From Flavonifractor sp. An82 (lineage in GTDB: Bacteria; Bacillota; Clostridia; Oscillospirales; Oscillospiraceae), in the NCBI RefSeq assembly GCF_002159265.1, contig NZ_NFHG01000016.1, positions 1-64,000 of the forward strand: a stretch of 64,000 nucleotides of DNA, read 5' to 3'. The translations under genes and the position numbers were made by a program. The notes under the pieces are model-generated. The model worked only from the letters and a program-made list of their open reading frames with translations, was not told the origin of the DNA and did no database searches. Below are positions 7,823 to 15,636 of this stretch, piece by piece; within the stretch, counting starts at the first letter, position 1; each line of letters starts with the position of its first letter.

Positions 7823-7836
7823 GGTTGCTCTGTCAA
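7807..7836 (-). promoter_or_regulatory. Promoter of the GntR-ABC operon
   Basis: Minus strand TTGACA (7831-7836), 18-bp spacer, TATAAT (7807-7812). Consensus in both boxes, so it needs repression, as supplied by the two operators. Confidence 0.88.
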
Positions 7837-7850
7837 GAGGCGGAGGGGCC

Positions 7851-7879
7851 TTTTCTTTTTGGCCGCTTTCCGCTATACT
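7851..7879 (+). promoter_or_regulatory. Putative promoter of the ABC-F gene
   Basis: TTTTCT (7851-7856), 17-bp spacer, TATACT (7874-7879). The -10 box is good and the -35 weak. Confidence 0.5.
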
Positions 7880-7910
7880 ATACGGGACACCAACAAAGCG
7901 AGGGAACCAT

Positions 7911-9698
7911 ATGCTGTTATCGGCGGAACAACTGACCAAAACCTACGGGACCCGCGTCCTGCTGGACGGGGTGTCCTTTTATGTGGAGCCGGGGGACAAG
8001 GTGGGTATCATCGGGGTCAACGGCTGCGGCAAGTCCACTCTGCTGCGGGTGCTGGCCGGGGCGGAGGAGCCAGACGGGGGCACCGTCCGGCCCGACCCCA
8101 ACGTGCGCCTGGCCTACCTGCCCCAGAACCCGGTATTTCCCGGGGAACACACCGTGCTGGAGCAGGTGCTGCTGGGTCTGGACGGGGAGGAGCGCACCCT
8201 GGCGGAGTACGAGGCCAAGACCATTCTGAATCAGCTGGGGGTGCCCCGGTTTGACCAGCCGGTGGGCCAGCTGTCCGGCGGAGAGCGCCGCCGGGTGGCC
8301 CTGGCGGCGGTGCTGGCCCGGCCCTGCGACGTGCTGCTGCTGGACGAGCCCACCAACCACCTGGACGACCGGATGGTGAACTGGCTGGAGGACTTTCTGA
8401 AGGGGTGGAAGGGCGCCCTGGTGATGGTCACCCACGACCGGTACTTTCTGGAGCGCATCGTCACCAAAATGGTGGAGGTGGAGGGGGGCAAGCTCTACAC
8501 CTACCAGGGCAATTATGACAAATATCTGGAGCGGAAGGCGGCCCGGCTGGAGAGCGAGAAAGCCAGTGAGCGCAAGCGCCAGGCTATCCTCCGCCGGGAG
8601 TATCAGTGGGTGATGCAGGGACCCACCGCCCGGGGCACCAAGAGCCGGGAGCGGCTGGAGCGGTATGAGGCCCTGAAGGCCCAGACCGGCGCGGCGGAAA
8701 AAAGTACCTTGGAACTGTCCGCCCGTGCCAGCCGTCTAGGGAAGAAGACGGTGGAGCTTGCGGGGGTTACCAAGACCTTCGGGGACCGGACGGTGGTGAG
8801 GGACTTTGACTGCATGCTGCTGCGGGACGACCGCATCGGCATTGTGGGCTCCAACGGCAGCGGCAAATCCACCCTGCTCAACCTGATGGCGGGGGATCTC
8901 ACCCCCGACTCCGGCACCGTGGAGGTGGGGGAGACCGTCCGTTTCGGCTACTTCCGCCAGGAGGTGCCCCACATGGACGGGGACCGGCGGGTCATCGACT
9001 ATGTGAAGGACATCGGCAACAACATTGAGACCGCCGAGGGCATGCTCACGGCCTCCCAGCTGCTGGAGCAGTTCCTTTTCCCGGCGGAGGCCCAGTGGTC
9101 CCCCATCTGCAAGCTGTCCGGCGGGGAGAAGCGGCGGCTCTATCTGCTCTCGGTGCTGGCCGCCGCTCCCAACGTGCTGCTGCTGGATGAGCCCACCAAC
9201 GACCTGGACATCCAGACCCTGTCCATTCTGGAGGACTACCTGGACACCTTCCCCGGGGCGGTGATCGCCGTGTCCCACGACCGGTACTTCCTGGACCGGG
9301 TGGTGCGGCGGGTGTTTGCCGTGGAGGGGGACGGTACCGTGCGGGCCTATCCCGGGGGCTACACCGAGTATCTGGCCGCCCAGAGGGCGGAGGAGAAGGC
9401 CAAACCCCCCAAAACCCCCGCTCCCGACAAGGGGAAGGAGCGCCCCGCCGCCCCCAAAAAGCTGAAGTTCAGCTACAAGGAGCAGCGGGAATTTGAGACC
9501 ATCGACGACGACATCGCCGCCCTGGAGGAGCAGATCGCCCAGGTCCAGGCGGAGCAGGCGGCCAAGGCCACCGACTATGTGGCCCTTCAGGAGCTGCAGG
9601 AAAAGCAGACGGAGCTGGAGGCCGCCCTGGAGGAGAAGATGGACCGCTGGGTCTACCTTAACGACCTGGCCGAGCAGATCGCCGCGCAGGAGAAGTGA
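7911..9698 (+). CDS. ABC-F family ATPase (Uup/EttA-like ribosome factor)
   Basis: 595 aa. Two ABC cassettes in tandem without membrane segments: first Walker A GVNGCGKSTLL, signature LSGGERRRV, Walker B LLLDEPTNHLD; second Walker A GSNGSGKSTLL, signature LSGGEKRRL, LLLDEPTNDLD. Between them is a charged linker (RKAARLESEKASERKR) of the type that contacts P-site tRNA in ABC-F proteins. After a Pro/Lys-rich stretch, a C-terminal coiled coil (residues 515-590) matches the Uup subtype. Such proteins act on stalled ribosomes in the cytoplasm; antibiotic-resistance members usually lack this Uup tail, so a housekeeping role is favoured. Confidence 0.93.
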   Translation: MLLSAEQLTKTYGTRVLLDGVSFYVEPGDKVGIIGVNGCGKSTLLRVLAGAEEPDGGTVRPDPNVRLAYLPQNPVFPGEHTVLEQVLLGLDGEERTLAEYEAKTILNQLGVPRFDQPVGQLSGGERRRVALAAVLARPCDVLLLDEPTNHLDDRMVNWLEDFLKGWKGALVMVTHDRYFLERIVTKMVEVEGGKLYTYQGNYDKYLERKAARLESEKASERKRQAILRREYQWVMQGPTARGTKSRERLERYEALKAQTGAAEKSTLELSARASRLGKKTVELAGVTKTFGDRTVVRDFDCMLLRDDRIGIVGSNGSGKSTLLNLMAGDLTPDSGTVEVGETVRFGYFRQEVPHMDGDRRVIDYVKDIGNNIETAEGMLTASQLLEQFLFPAEAQWSPICKLSGGEKRRLYLLSVLAAAPNVLLLDEPTNDLDIQTLSILEDYLDTFPGAVIAVSHDRYFLDRVVRRVFAVEGDGTVRAYPGGYTEYLAAQRAEEKAKPPKTPAPDKGKERPAAPKKLKFSYKEQREFETIDDDIAALEEQIAQVQAEQAAKATDYVALQELQEKQTELEAALEEKMDRWVYLNDLAEQIAAQEK

Positions 9699-9734
9699 TC
9701 CGCCGTCCGGCAAGACCAAAGCAAGGAGAATCCA

Positions 9735-11582
9735 ATGACAAAAGTATGGAAAATCGTGGTGGCCATGGTGCTGGTGTGCGGCCTGGCCCTGGCGGGCATG
9801 ACCATCCGCACCCAGACCAGCGCCGGGAAGGATGAGGTGAAGGACCCCAACCAGTTCCGGGCGGTGTGGGTGAGCACGGTATACCGGCTGGACTACCCCA
9901 GCAAAGCCACCACCGACCCGGCGGTGCTCAAGGCCGACGCGGACAGGACCCTGCAGACCTGCGCCGACATGGGCATGACCGCCGTGATCGTACAGGTGCG
10001 GCCCTCTGCCGACGCCCTCTATCCCTCCAGCTACTATCCCTGGAGCGCCGACCTCACCGGCCGGCAGGGGCAGGCCCCGGCGGACGGCTTTGACCCCCTG
10101 GCCTACTGGGTGGAGGGGGCCCACAAGCTGGGGCTGGAGCTCCACGCCTGGATCAACCCCTTCCGGGTGACCAAGGGTGGGCAGAGCGAGTACGACAGCC
10201 TCACCGCCGACCACCCGGCCAAGGTCCATCCGGACTGGGTGGTGGAGTACGACGGCAAGTTCTACTTCGACCCCGGCCTGCCCGAGGTGCGGGAGTACAT
10301 CATCCAGAGCGCCGAGGAACTGGCCCGCAACTACGATATCGACGGGATCCATCTGGACGACTACTTCTATCCCGGCACGAACTTTGACGACGCTGACACC
10401 TATGCCCAATACGGCGGCAGTTTTTCCGACATCGGGGACTGGCGGCGGGACAATGTGAACCAGCTGGTGAAGGAGCTGGGAGAGCGGGTCCACGCCATTG
10501 ACCCCGACCTGTCCTACGGCATCAGCCCCTCCGGCGTGTGGGCCGACAGGAGCAGCCAGTCCCAGGGCTCCAACACCACCGGCGGGTATGAGAGCTATTA
10601 CGCCTCCTACGCCGACAGCCGCAAGTGGGTGAAGGAGGAGTGGATCGACTACATCTGTCCCCAGGTCTACTGGTACATCGGCCACCCCTCCATGGACTAT
10701 GAGACCATTGTCAAGTGGTGGGCCGACGTAGTAAAGGGTACAGGAGTTTCCCTTTACATTGGTATGGCCGACTATCAGGCGGGAAACAGCGATCCCTCCA
10801 GCCCCTGGTATGGGGTGGAGGCCGTCCGGCAGCAGCTGGAGCTCAACGAGACTATCCCCCAGGTGGATGGCGAGGTCCACTTCCGGTATCAGTTTTTGGC
10901 ACAAAACCAGGAGTTGCAGGCCCTTTATCGAGAATTTTATGCAAAGGAGCCGGAAGTAGCCCTGAACACGGCGGACCACACCGCCTACATCCAGGGCAGC
11001 GGCGGACGGTTCCATCCGGACAGCTCCCTGACCCGGGGAGAGGCGGTGACTATGCTCACCCGGCTGACGGTAGATCGTAATGGAAAACCACTTTACAGCT
11101 ATGAGGAGGGCAACGGGGGCTTTTCCGACGTGAGTCCCGGAGACTGGTACAGCTCCTACGTCCACTTTGCCCAGAAGCACGGCATTGTCCAGGGCTACGC
11201 CGACGGTACCTTCCGTCCCACTCAGCCGGTGCGCCGGGCGGAGCTGGTGAAGATGGTGTGCGCCTTCTTCTCCGTCACCGGCGGCAGCCACGGCTTTCCC
11301 GATGTGCCCGCCAGCTACTGGGCGGCCCGGGAGATCGCCTTCGCGGCCAGCCAGGGGTGGATCTCCGGCGGCTCTGACGGCACCTTCCAGCCGGGGCGCA
11401 ATGTGACCCGGGCCGAGGCGGTGAAGATCCTCAACCGGGCCATGGACCGACGGGCAGGGGAGCGGGAGACCCAGCTTCCATTTATTGATGTACCTCGTAC
11501 CCACTGGGCCTACCATGAGATCATGGAGGCCTCGGTGACCCACGACTATGAGAAGAACAGCCAGGGCGAGGTCTGGCTGTAA
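9735..11582 (+). CDS. GHL10-family glycoside hydrolase-like surface protein with SLH repeats
   Basis: 615 aa; start preceded by AAGGAGA. N-terminal signal anchor (residues 5-26). Residues 34-360 match the GHL10 (former DUF187) barrel: FRAVWVSTVYRLDYPS, ADMGMTAVIVQVRPSADALYPS, LELHAWINPFRV, GIHLDDYFYPG with acidic residues, and CPQVYWYIGHPSMDYE. Residues 415-600 carry three S-layer homology units (FHPDSSLTRGEAVTML, FSDVSPGDWYSSYVHFA, FPDVPASYWAAREIAFA) that should bind pyruvylated wall polymer. Likely acts on wall or extracellular polysaccharide; the substrate is not shown by the sequence. 36 nt after the ABC-F gene, possibly co-transcribed. Confidence 0.92.
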   Translation: MTKVWKIVVAMVLVCGLALAGMTIRTQTSAGKDEVKDPNQFRAVWVSTVYRLDYPSKATTDPAVLKADADRTLQTCADMGMTAVIVQVRPSADALYPSSYYPWSADLTGRQGQAPADGFDPLAYWVEGAHKLGLELHAWINPFRVTKGGQSEYDSLTADHPAKVHPDWVVEYDGKFYFDPGLPEVREYIIQSAEELARNYDIDGIHLDDYFYPGTNFDDADTYAQYGGSFSDIGDWRRDNVNQLVKELGERVHAIDPDLSYGISPSGVWADRSSQSQGSNTTGGYESYYASYADSRKWVKEEWIDYICPQVYWYIGHPSMDYETIVKWWADVVKGTGVSLYIGMADYQAGNSDPSSPWYGVEAVRQQLELNETIPQVDGEVHFRYQFLAQNQELQALYREFYAKEPEVALNTADHTAYIQGSGGRFHPDSSLTRGEAVTMLTRLTVDRNGKPLYSYEEGNGGFSDVSPGDWYSSYVHFAQKHGIVQGYADGTFRPTQPVRRAELVKMVCAFFSVTGGSHGFPDVPASYWAAREIAFAASQGWISGGSDGTFQPGRNVTRAEAVKILNRAMDRRAGERETQLPFIDVPRTHWAYHEIMEASVTHDYEKNSQGEVWL

Positions 11583-11591
11583 GACAAAAAA

Positions 11592-11617
11592 CTCCCGGCC
11601 ATGCCGGGAGCTTTTTT
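11592..11617 (+). terminator. Rho-independent terminator
   Basis: CTCCCGGC-CAT-GCCGGGAG stem followed by C then T6, 10 nt past the SLH gene. Confidence 0.9.
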
Positions 11618-11760
11618 GCTGTCCGGAGAAACTTTACAGTCCTTTACCAAAAGCTGATGGAAAGCGCGCGGACGGTTCGGTACAATAGGGACAGTGGTCC
11701 GGGCCAGACAAGCCGGGCCGCCACAGGATACATCCAGGCAGGGAGAAAGGGGTTTCCGCC

Positions 11761-11946
11761 ATGCTTCCATGTCAGCAGAGCTGTTCCAGTTATTGTGAGG
11801 GCTGCCACAAAAGCTGCCTGCGCTGGGCGGAGTTCCAGCGGCAGAAGAGCCGGGAACGGCAGGCCAAGAAAGATTATCTGAAGTACTATAACGAGCTGTG
11901 CGGAGCGGTGGTCCGCCAGTTGGGCGCCATGGGCGCGGTCCGGTGA
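11761..11946 (+). CDS. Small Cys-rich protein of unknown function
   Basis: 61 aa. Start ATG with GAGAAAGG 10 nt upstream; a TACAAT box at 11681-11686 may be its -10. The N-terminal 20 residues hold five Cys in the pattern C-x3-C-x3-C-x2-C-x3-C (PCQQSCSSYCEGCHKSC), suited to zinc or Fe-S binding, followed by a basic helix (RQKSRERQAKKDYLKYY). It is bounded by terminators on both sides, so it is its own transcription unit. I do not recognise the family. Codon use matches its neighbours and supports a real gene. Confidence 0.65.
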   Translation: MLPCQQSCSSYCEGCHKSCLRWAEFQRQKSRERQAKKDYLKYYNELCGAVVRQLGAMGAVR

Positions 11947-11952
11947 CGGTTC

Positions 11953-11988
11953 GGCGGCGGGAAGGAGATCCCGCCGCCTTGCTTTTTT
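11953..11988 (+). terminator. Rho-independent terminator
   Basis: GGCGGCGGG / CCCGCCGCC 9-bp stem, then TTGCTTTTTT. The T-run overlaps the -35 box of the next gene. Confidence 0.82.
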
Positions 11989-12006
11989 CCGGCGGCAGGT
12001 TATAAT
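11979..12006 (+). promoter_or_regulatory. Putative promoter of the PHP phosphatase gene
   Basis: TTGCTT (11979-11984), 16-bp spacer, TATAAT (12001-12006); the -10 is consensus, 37 nt before the ATG. Confidence 0.6.
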
Positions 12007-12042
12007 ATTGCGAGAGAATCTACCGAAGAGAAAGGGATCCTT

Positions 12043-12855
12043 ATGCTGCGTTATGTTTCGGACTATCATACCCATACCTATATCTCGGGGGACAGCAAAT
12101 CCACGCTGATGGAGAATGCCCGGGCGGCTCGGGCGGCCGGCGTGGCGGAGCTGTGTATGACCGAGCACTGGAACCTGCTGGACCAGCAGGGCAACCGCCT
12201 GCCCACCAGCTATGACTTTGAACCGGTGCTCATGCAGTGGCGGCGGCTGCGCAACCGGCTGGCCGGTCAGGTGGAGCTGCGGGTGGGCATCGAGGTGGGC
12301 AACAGCACGGTGGACACCCAGGCGGTGGACAAATGCCTGGACCTGCCCCAGCTGGATTTTGTCATCGGCTCCCTCCACTCCACCAGCCTGTCCTATGGGG
12401 GCATCGGCATCTATACGGCGGCCAAGGCCTGCACCAGCCGCCAGGGGGCGGAGGCCATTCTGGAGGACTATATCCGCCAGCTGGAGGAGCTGGCCGTCAC
12501 AAACAGCTACGACGTGCTGGGCCATATCATCTACCCCCTGCGCTATCTGCCGGCGGAGTACCAGCTGACCCTGGAGCCCTGGGAGGACCGGCTGGCCGCT
12601 CTGCTGCGGCAGGTCATTGACTCGGGCCGGGGCATGGAGCTCAACACCACCCAGGGTACCACGGTGGAGGGCTGGCAGTGGCTGCTCAAGCTCTACCGGG
12701 ACCTGGGGGGCCAGATCATCACCCTGGGCTCCGACGCCCACCAGGCCCGCTACGTCGGGGCGGGCTTCCCCCGGGCCCTGGAACTGCTGGAGGCCTGCGG
12801 CTTCCGGTGGGTGTGTACCTACCGCCGCCGCACCCCCTGCTACCACGCGCTCTGA
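12043..12855 (+). CDS. PHP-family histidinol-phosphatase (HisJ-like)
   Basis: 270 aa, start preceded by GAGAAAGGGAT. PHP metal-binding motifs are in order: SDYHTHT at the N-terminus, CMTEHWN, GIEVGNS, IGSLHST, GHIIYPLRY and GSDAHQ near residue 230. These residues bind the two or three metals used for phosphoester hydrolysis. The size and order fit HisJ, which removes phosphate from histidinol phosphate in histidine synthesis. No other his gene is adjacent, so another phosphate monoester cannot be excluded. Confidence 0.85.
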   Translation: MLRYVSDYHTHTYISGDSKSTLMENARAARAAGVAELCMTEHWNLLDQQGNRLPTSYDFEPVLMQWRRLRNRLAGQVELRVGIEVGNSTVDTQAVDKCLDLPQLDFVIGSLHSTSLSYGGIGIYTAAKACTSRQGAEAILEDYIRQLEELAVTNSYDVLGHIIYPLRYLPAEYQLTLEPWEDRLAALLRQVIDSGRGMELNTTQGTTVEGWQWLLKLYRDLGGQIITLGSDAHQARYVGAGFPRALELLEACGFRWVCTYRRRTPCYHAL

Positions 12856-12896
12856 CGGATGGGCAAAAAATGACAGGGTGGGGGCAAGGATGTCGC

Positions 12897-12925
12897 TTTC
12901 CATTTGAGGCGGGGCGGGGTATACT
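12897..12925 (+). promoter_or_regulatory. Putative promoter of the MtnK-like kinase
   Basis: TTTCCA (12897-12902), 17-bp spacer, TATACT (12920-12925), 51 nt before the start codon. Confidence 0.55.
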
Positions 12926-12975
12926 TTTGGTATCCTGCGAATGCTGTCCCTGTGGGGAAGGGGAGGACTGCCGCC

Positions 12976-14220
12976 ATGCTGATCCTGACCAGAGAAAATC
13001 TGCCGGACTATCTGCGCGCCCATGATCCGTCCTTTGCGGAGGAGGGCCCCCTGGAGATCCGGGTCATCGGTGAACAGGGGGAGGATTCGGCGGGACTGAT
13101 CAACGATATCTTCCAGGTCAGCAGCCCCAAACGGTCCATCATCGTCAAGCAGGGACAGGAGAACATCCGCTCCGCCCGGGAGTCCAGCTACCGTCTCCCG
13201 CCCTCCCGCAATCAGCTGGAGGCAGCCAGCCTGCGGCTGCGCCGGGCCATCGTGCCCCAGTATGTACCGGAGGTCTACTGGGTGGACCGGGAAAACAACG
13301 TGTTCGCAATGGAGGACGTGTCCTACCTCCACCCCTGCCGCAGTGGACTGGCCCGGGGGGAGATCTTTCCGGAGCTGGGACCCAACTGCGGCGCGTTCAT
13401 GGCCTCCATTGCCTTTTTCACCTCGGAATTTTACCTGCCCCGGGAGAAGTTCCGTCAGCTGGCTCAAGCCTTTACCAACAGCGGCATGCGCCGGGTCATG
13501 GAGGAGTGGAGCATGCTCCACCGCTCACCCTTTGCGCCCGCCCCTGAGACCATGCACCTGCGGGCTGGGCTGGAGGAGCCGGTGGTGCAGACGGAGACCT
13601 ACCTGCTGCGCCACCGGTATATGAGCCACGGGGAGGCCCTCATTCACTCCGATCTCCACCCGGGCAATATCTTCATCGACGGCGACCGGATGAAGGTCAT
13701 CGACATGGAGTACACCTTTGCCGGTCCCTGCGCCTACGATCTGGGCTACTTTTTGGGCAACACCCTCAGCGTCTATGCCGCCTCCTTCTTCCACCCCCTC
13801 TCCGGTGCCGATGAGGAGGAGCGGTTCCGCCGCTACCTGCTGGACACCATAGAGCAGCTCTTCCGGTCCTATCGCCAGACCTTTGGGGCCCTGTGGGAGG
13901 GCTATGCCAAGGCGGAATACCGCCCGCAGCAGGGCTTCCGGGAACGCTTCCTGGACGGCCTGCTGGCCGATGCGGTGGGCTATGCCGCCCTGATTTCCCT
14001 GACTCTGGCCATTCACGGCTCCGATGTGGCCGAGTTCAAGATTATCAGCGACCCGGTGGCCCGGCACCACGCCGTGCAGCTTTACTATGCCACCGCCAAG
14101 AGCCTGCTGCTCACCCGGAACAGCCTCACCAGCGTGGCGGAGCTGCTCAGCCGTATCCAGACCTGTGCCCGGCTCTACCTGACCCGCCAGCTGGGCGTAC
14201 GGCTCCCTGTCCTGCGCTGA
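12976..14220 (+). CDS. Methylthioribose kinase-like phosphotransferase (MtnK/APH fold)
   Basis: 414 aa, start ATG at 12976 after GGGGAAGGGGAGG; a longer frame from 12904 crosses the promoter. N-terminal LTRENLPDYLRAH and SIIVKQGQENIR (the ATP-binding Lys), Brenner-type catalytic loop HSDLHPGNIFI and metal-binding DMEYTFAGP with YDLGYF follow the MtnK arrangement. MtnK phosphorylates 5-methylthioribose in methionine salvage. Differences from the usual HGDLHTGSI and the lack of mtnA or other salvage genes leave the substrate open. Confident of the kinase fold, less so of the exact reaction. Confidence 0.8.
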   Translation: MLILTRENLPDYLRAHDPSFAEEGPLEIRVIGEQGEDSAGLINDIFQVSSPKRSIIVKQGQENIRSARESSYRLPPSRNQLEAASLRLRRAIVPQYVPEVYWVDRENNVFAMEDVSYLHPCRSGLARGEIFPELGPNCGAFMASIAFFTSEFYLPREKFRQLAQAFTNSGMRRVMEEWSMLHRSPFAPAPETMHLRAGLEEPVVQTETYLLRHRYMSHGEALIHSDLHPGNIFIDGDRMKVIDMEYTFAGPCAYDLGYFLGNTLSVYAASFFHPLSGADEEERFRRYLLDTIEQLFRSYRQTFGALWEGYAKAEYRPQQGFRERFLDGLLADAVGYAALISLTLAIHGSDVAEFKIISDPVARHHAVQLYYATAKSLLLTRNSLTSVAELLSRIQTCARLYLTRQLGVRLPVLR

Positions 14221-14229
14221 AAACAGAAC

Positions 14230-14263
14230 GTCCCCCGGATCGGAGATCCGGGGGACATTTTTA
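14230..14263. terminator. Bidirectional terminator between convergent genes
   Basis: 12-bp perfect stem GTCCCCCGGATC / GATCCGGGGGAC with GGA loop, followed by ATTTTTA on the plus strand; serves the kinase gene and perhaps the converging M20 gene. Confidence 0.85.
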
Positions 14264-14274
14264 TATGGATGGGG

Positions 14275-15459
14275 TTAAGCATCCAGGCCCACCAGGGCGG
14301 ACTGGGCCAGCAGAGCGGCGGCCAGAGGGAGGGCGGAGTCGTCGGTGCGGAAGTGCTCGTTGTGCCAGCAGGGATTGAACTGACCGGGGAAGCCGGAGCC
14401 CAGCCAGTAGAAGAAGGAGGGCACCTCCTGGCCAAAGACGGCGAAGTCCTCGGAGCCCATGTCGGGGGCGGGGGAGACCACCTGTTCCGGGTCCACCAGG
14501 GCCAGAGCGGCCTTCCGGGCCAGGGCGGTCATTTCGGGGGAGTTGACGGTGGCGGGCACGCCGGGGTGGAACTCCACCTCCGCCGTGCAGCCATAGGCGG
14601 CGGATACCCCCAGGGTCAGTTCGCGCAGCCGCTCCTCCGCCTTTCGGTGGGCGGCAGCGGAATGGGCCCGGATGCTCCCTGTCATGGTGAGCACGTCGGG
14701 GACGAAGTTATCGGGAGTACCGGCGTGGATGGACAGCACGGAGCACACCAGGCTGTCCAGGGGATCGGTGTTGCGGCTCACCACGGTCTGGAGGGCGTTC
14801 ACCACCGCCGCCCCGGTCACAATGACGTCGGTACACTTGTGGGGGGAGCCGCCGTGGCCGGAGATGCCGTGGAGGGTAATGACAAAGTGGCTCTTGCCCG
14901 ACATCACCGGCCCCTCCATGACGGCGATCTGCCCGGCGGGCAGCTCGGGCCGGTTGTGCAGGCCGAAGAGGCAGTCCGGCTTGGCGGGCAGCTTGTCCCA
15001 CAGGCCATGGTTGATCATGGCCTGGGCTCCCTGGGTGACCTCCTCGGCGGGCTGGAAGAGGAAGACCACGTTGCCCGCCAGCGCCTCCCGCCGGCCGGCC
15101 AGCAGGCAGGCGGCGCCGTACAGCCCCACGGTGTGGAAGTCGTGGCCGCAGCCGTGCATCAGCCCGTCACACTGGGACACCGCCCCGTCATGGGCGGCCT
15201 CCTGCTGGGCGATGGCGTCAATGTCCGCCCGGAGGGCCACGGTTTTGCCGGGGCGGGCCCCCCGCAGCAGGGCTACCACGCCGGTGTCCATGCCCAGGTC
15301 AATAAGCTCCAGACCCAGGGCGGTCAGCTTTTCCTTTAAAATCCCGGTGGTGCGCACCTCCTGAAAGCTCAGCTCGGGGTGGCGGTGCAGATCGTCCTTC
15401 ATGGCCCGCAGCTGGGGCTCCAGGGCCTTGGCCTGCTCCAACAGTGTCAAAGAAATCAT
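14275..15459 (-). CDS. M20D amidohydrolase (hippurate / N-acyl-amino-acid deacylase type)
   Basis: 394 aa; start preceded by GGAAAGGG. M20 metallopeptidase motifs: LRADIDA with metal Asp, MHGCGHDFHT with metal-binding Cys-Gly-His, QPAEEVTQGA with catalytic Glu-Glu, LHNRPELPAG, and the dimerisation domain (GISGHGGSPH). The C-terminal PDMGSEDFAVF supplies the last metal ligand. Such enzymes remove acyl groups from amino acids, dipeptides or N-acetyl-diaminopimelate. The substrate cannot be told here, as there is no dap or auxiliary gene next to it. Divergent from the MATE exporter gene. Confidence 0.9.
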   Translation of the reverse strand: MISLTLLEQAKALEPQLRAMKDDLHRHPELSFQEVRTTGILKEKLTALGLELIDLGMDTGVVALLRGARPGKTVALRADIDAIAQQEAAHDGAVSQCDGLMHGCGHDFHTVGLYGAACLLAGRREALAGNVVFLFQPAEEVTQGAQAMINHGLWDKLPAKPDCLFGLHNRPELPAGQIAVMEGPVMSGKSHFVITLHGISGHGGSPHKCTDVIVTGAAVVNALQTVVSRNTDPLDSLVCSVLSIHAGTPDNFVPDVLTMTGSIRAHSAAAHRKAEERLRELTLGVSAAYGCTAEVEFHPGVPATVNSPEMTALARKAALALVDPEQVVSPAPDMGSEDFAVFGQEVPSFFYWLGSGFPGQFNPCWHNEHFRTDDSALPLAAALLAQSALVGLDA

Positions 15460-15469
15460 ACCCTTTCCA

Positions 15470-15498
15470 TTGCCTGTGTTTTCAGACTGTAGTATAAT
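15470..15498 (+). promoter_or_regulatory. Promoter of MATE exporter gene 1
   Basis: TTGCCT (15470-15475), 17-bp spacer, TATAAT (15493-15498). The leader then carries a perfect 7-bp hairpin CCGCCCC/GGGGCGG (15513-15532). Confidence 0.72.
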
Positions 15499-15636
15499 TA
15501 TTTATTATGCATCCGCCCCTTGGGTGGGGCGGAGCTGTGGGTTCCCTATAGGTATACCCCAAAAACATCCAAATTGCAAGAGAAGAGGTGAGGGGCCACG
15601 CAGGACAAGAACCAGAACGATTTTTCCAAGGGCAGT

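Noticed and set aside
7859-8254. Plus-strand frame before and within the ABC-F gene
   Set aside because: Shifted-frame shadow of the ABC-F gene; translation is Gly/Arg/Ala-rich without motifs.
8736-11543. 935-codon antisense frame opposite the ABC-F and GHL10 genes
   Set aside because: Same codon-bias effect; both sense genes have clear domains.
11644-13521. 625-codon antisense frame
   Set aside because: Runs through a terminator, two promoters and parts of three sense genes.
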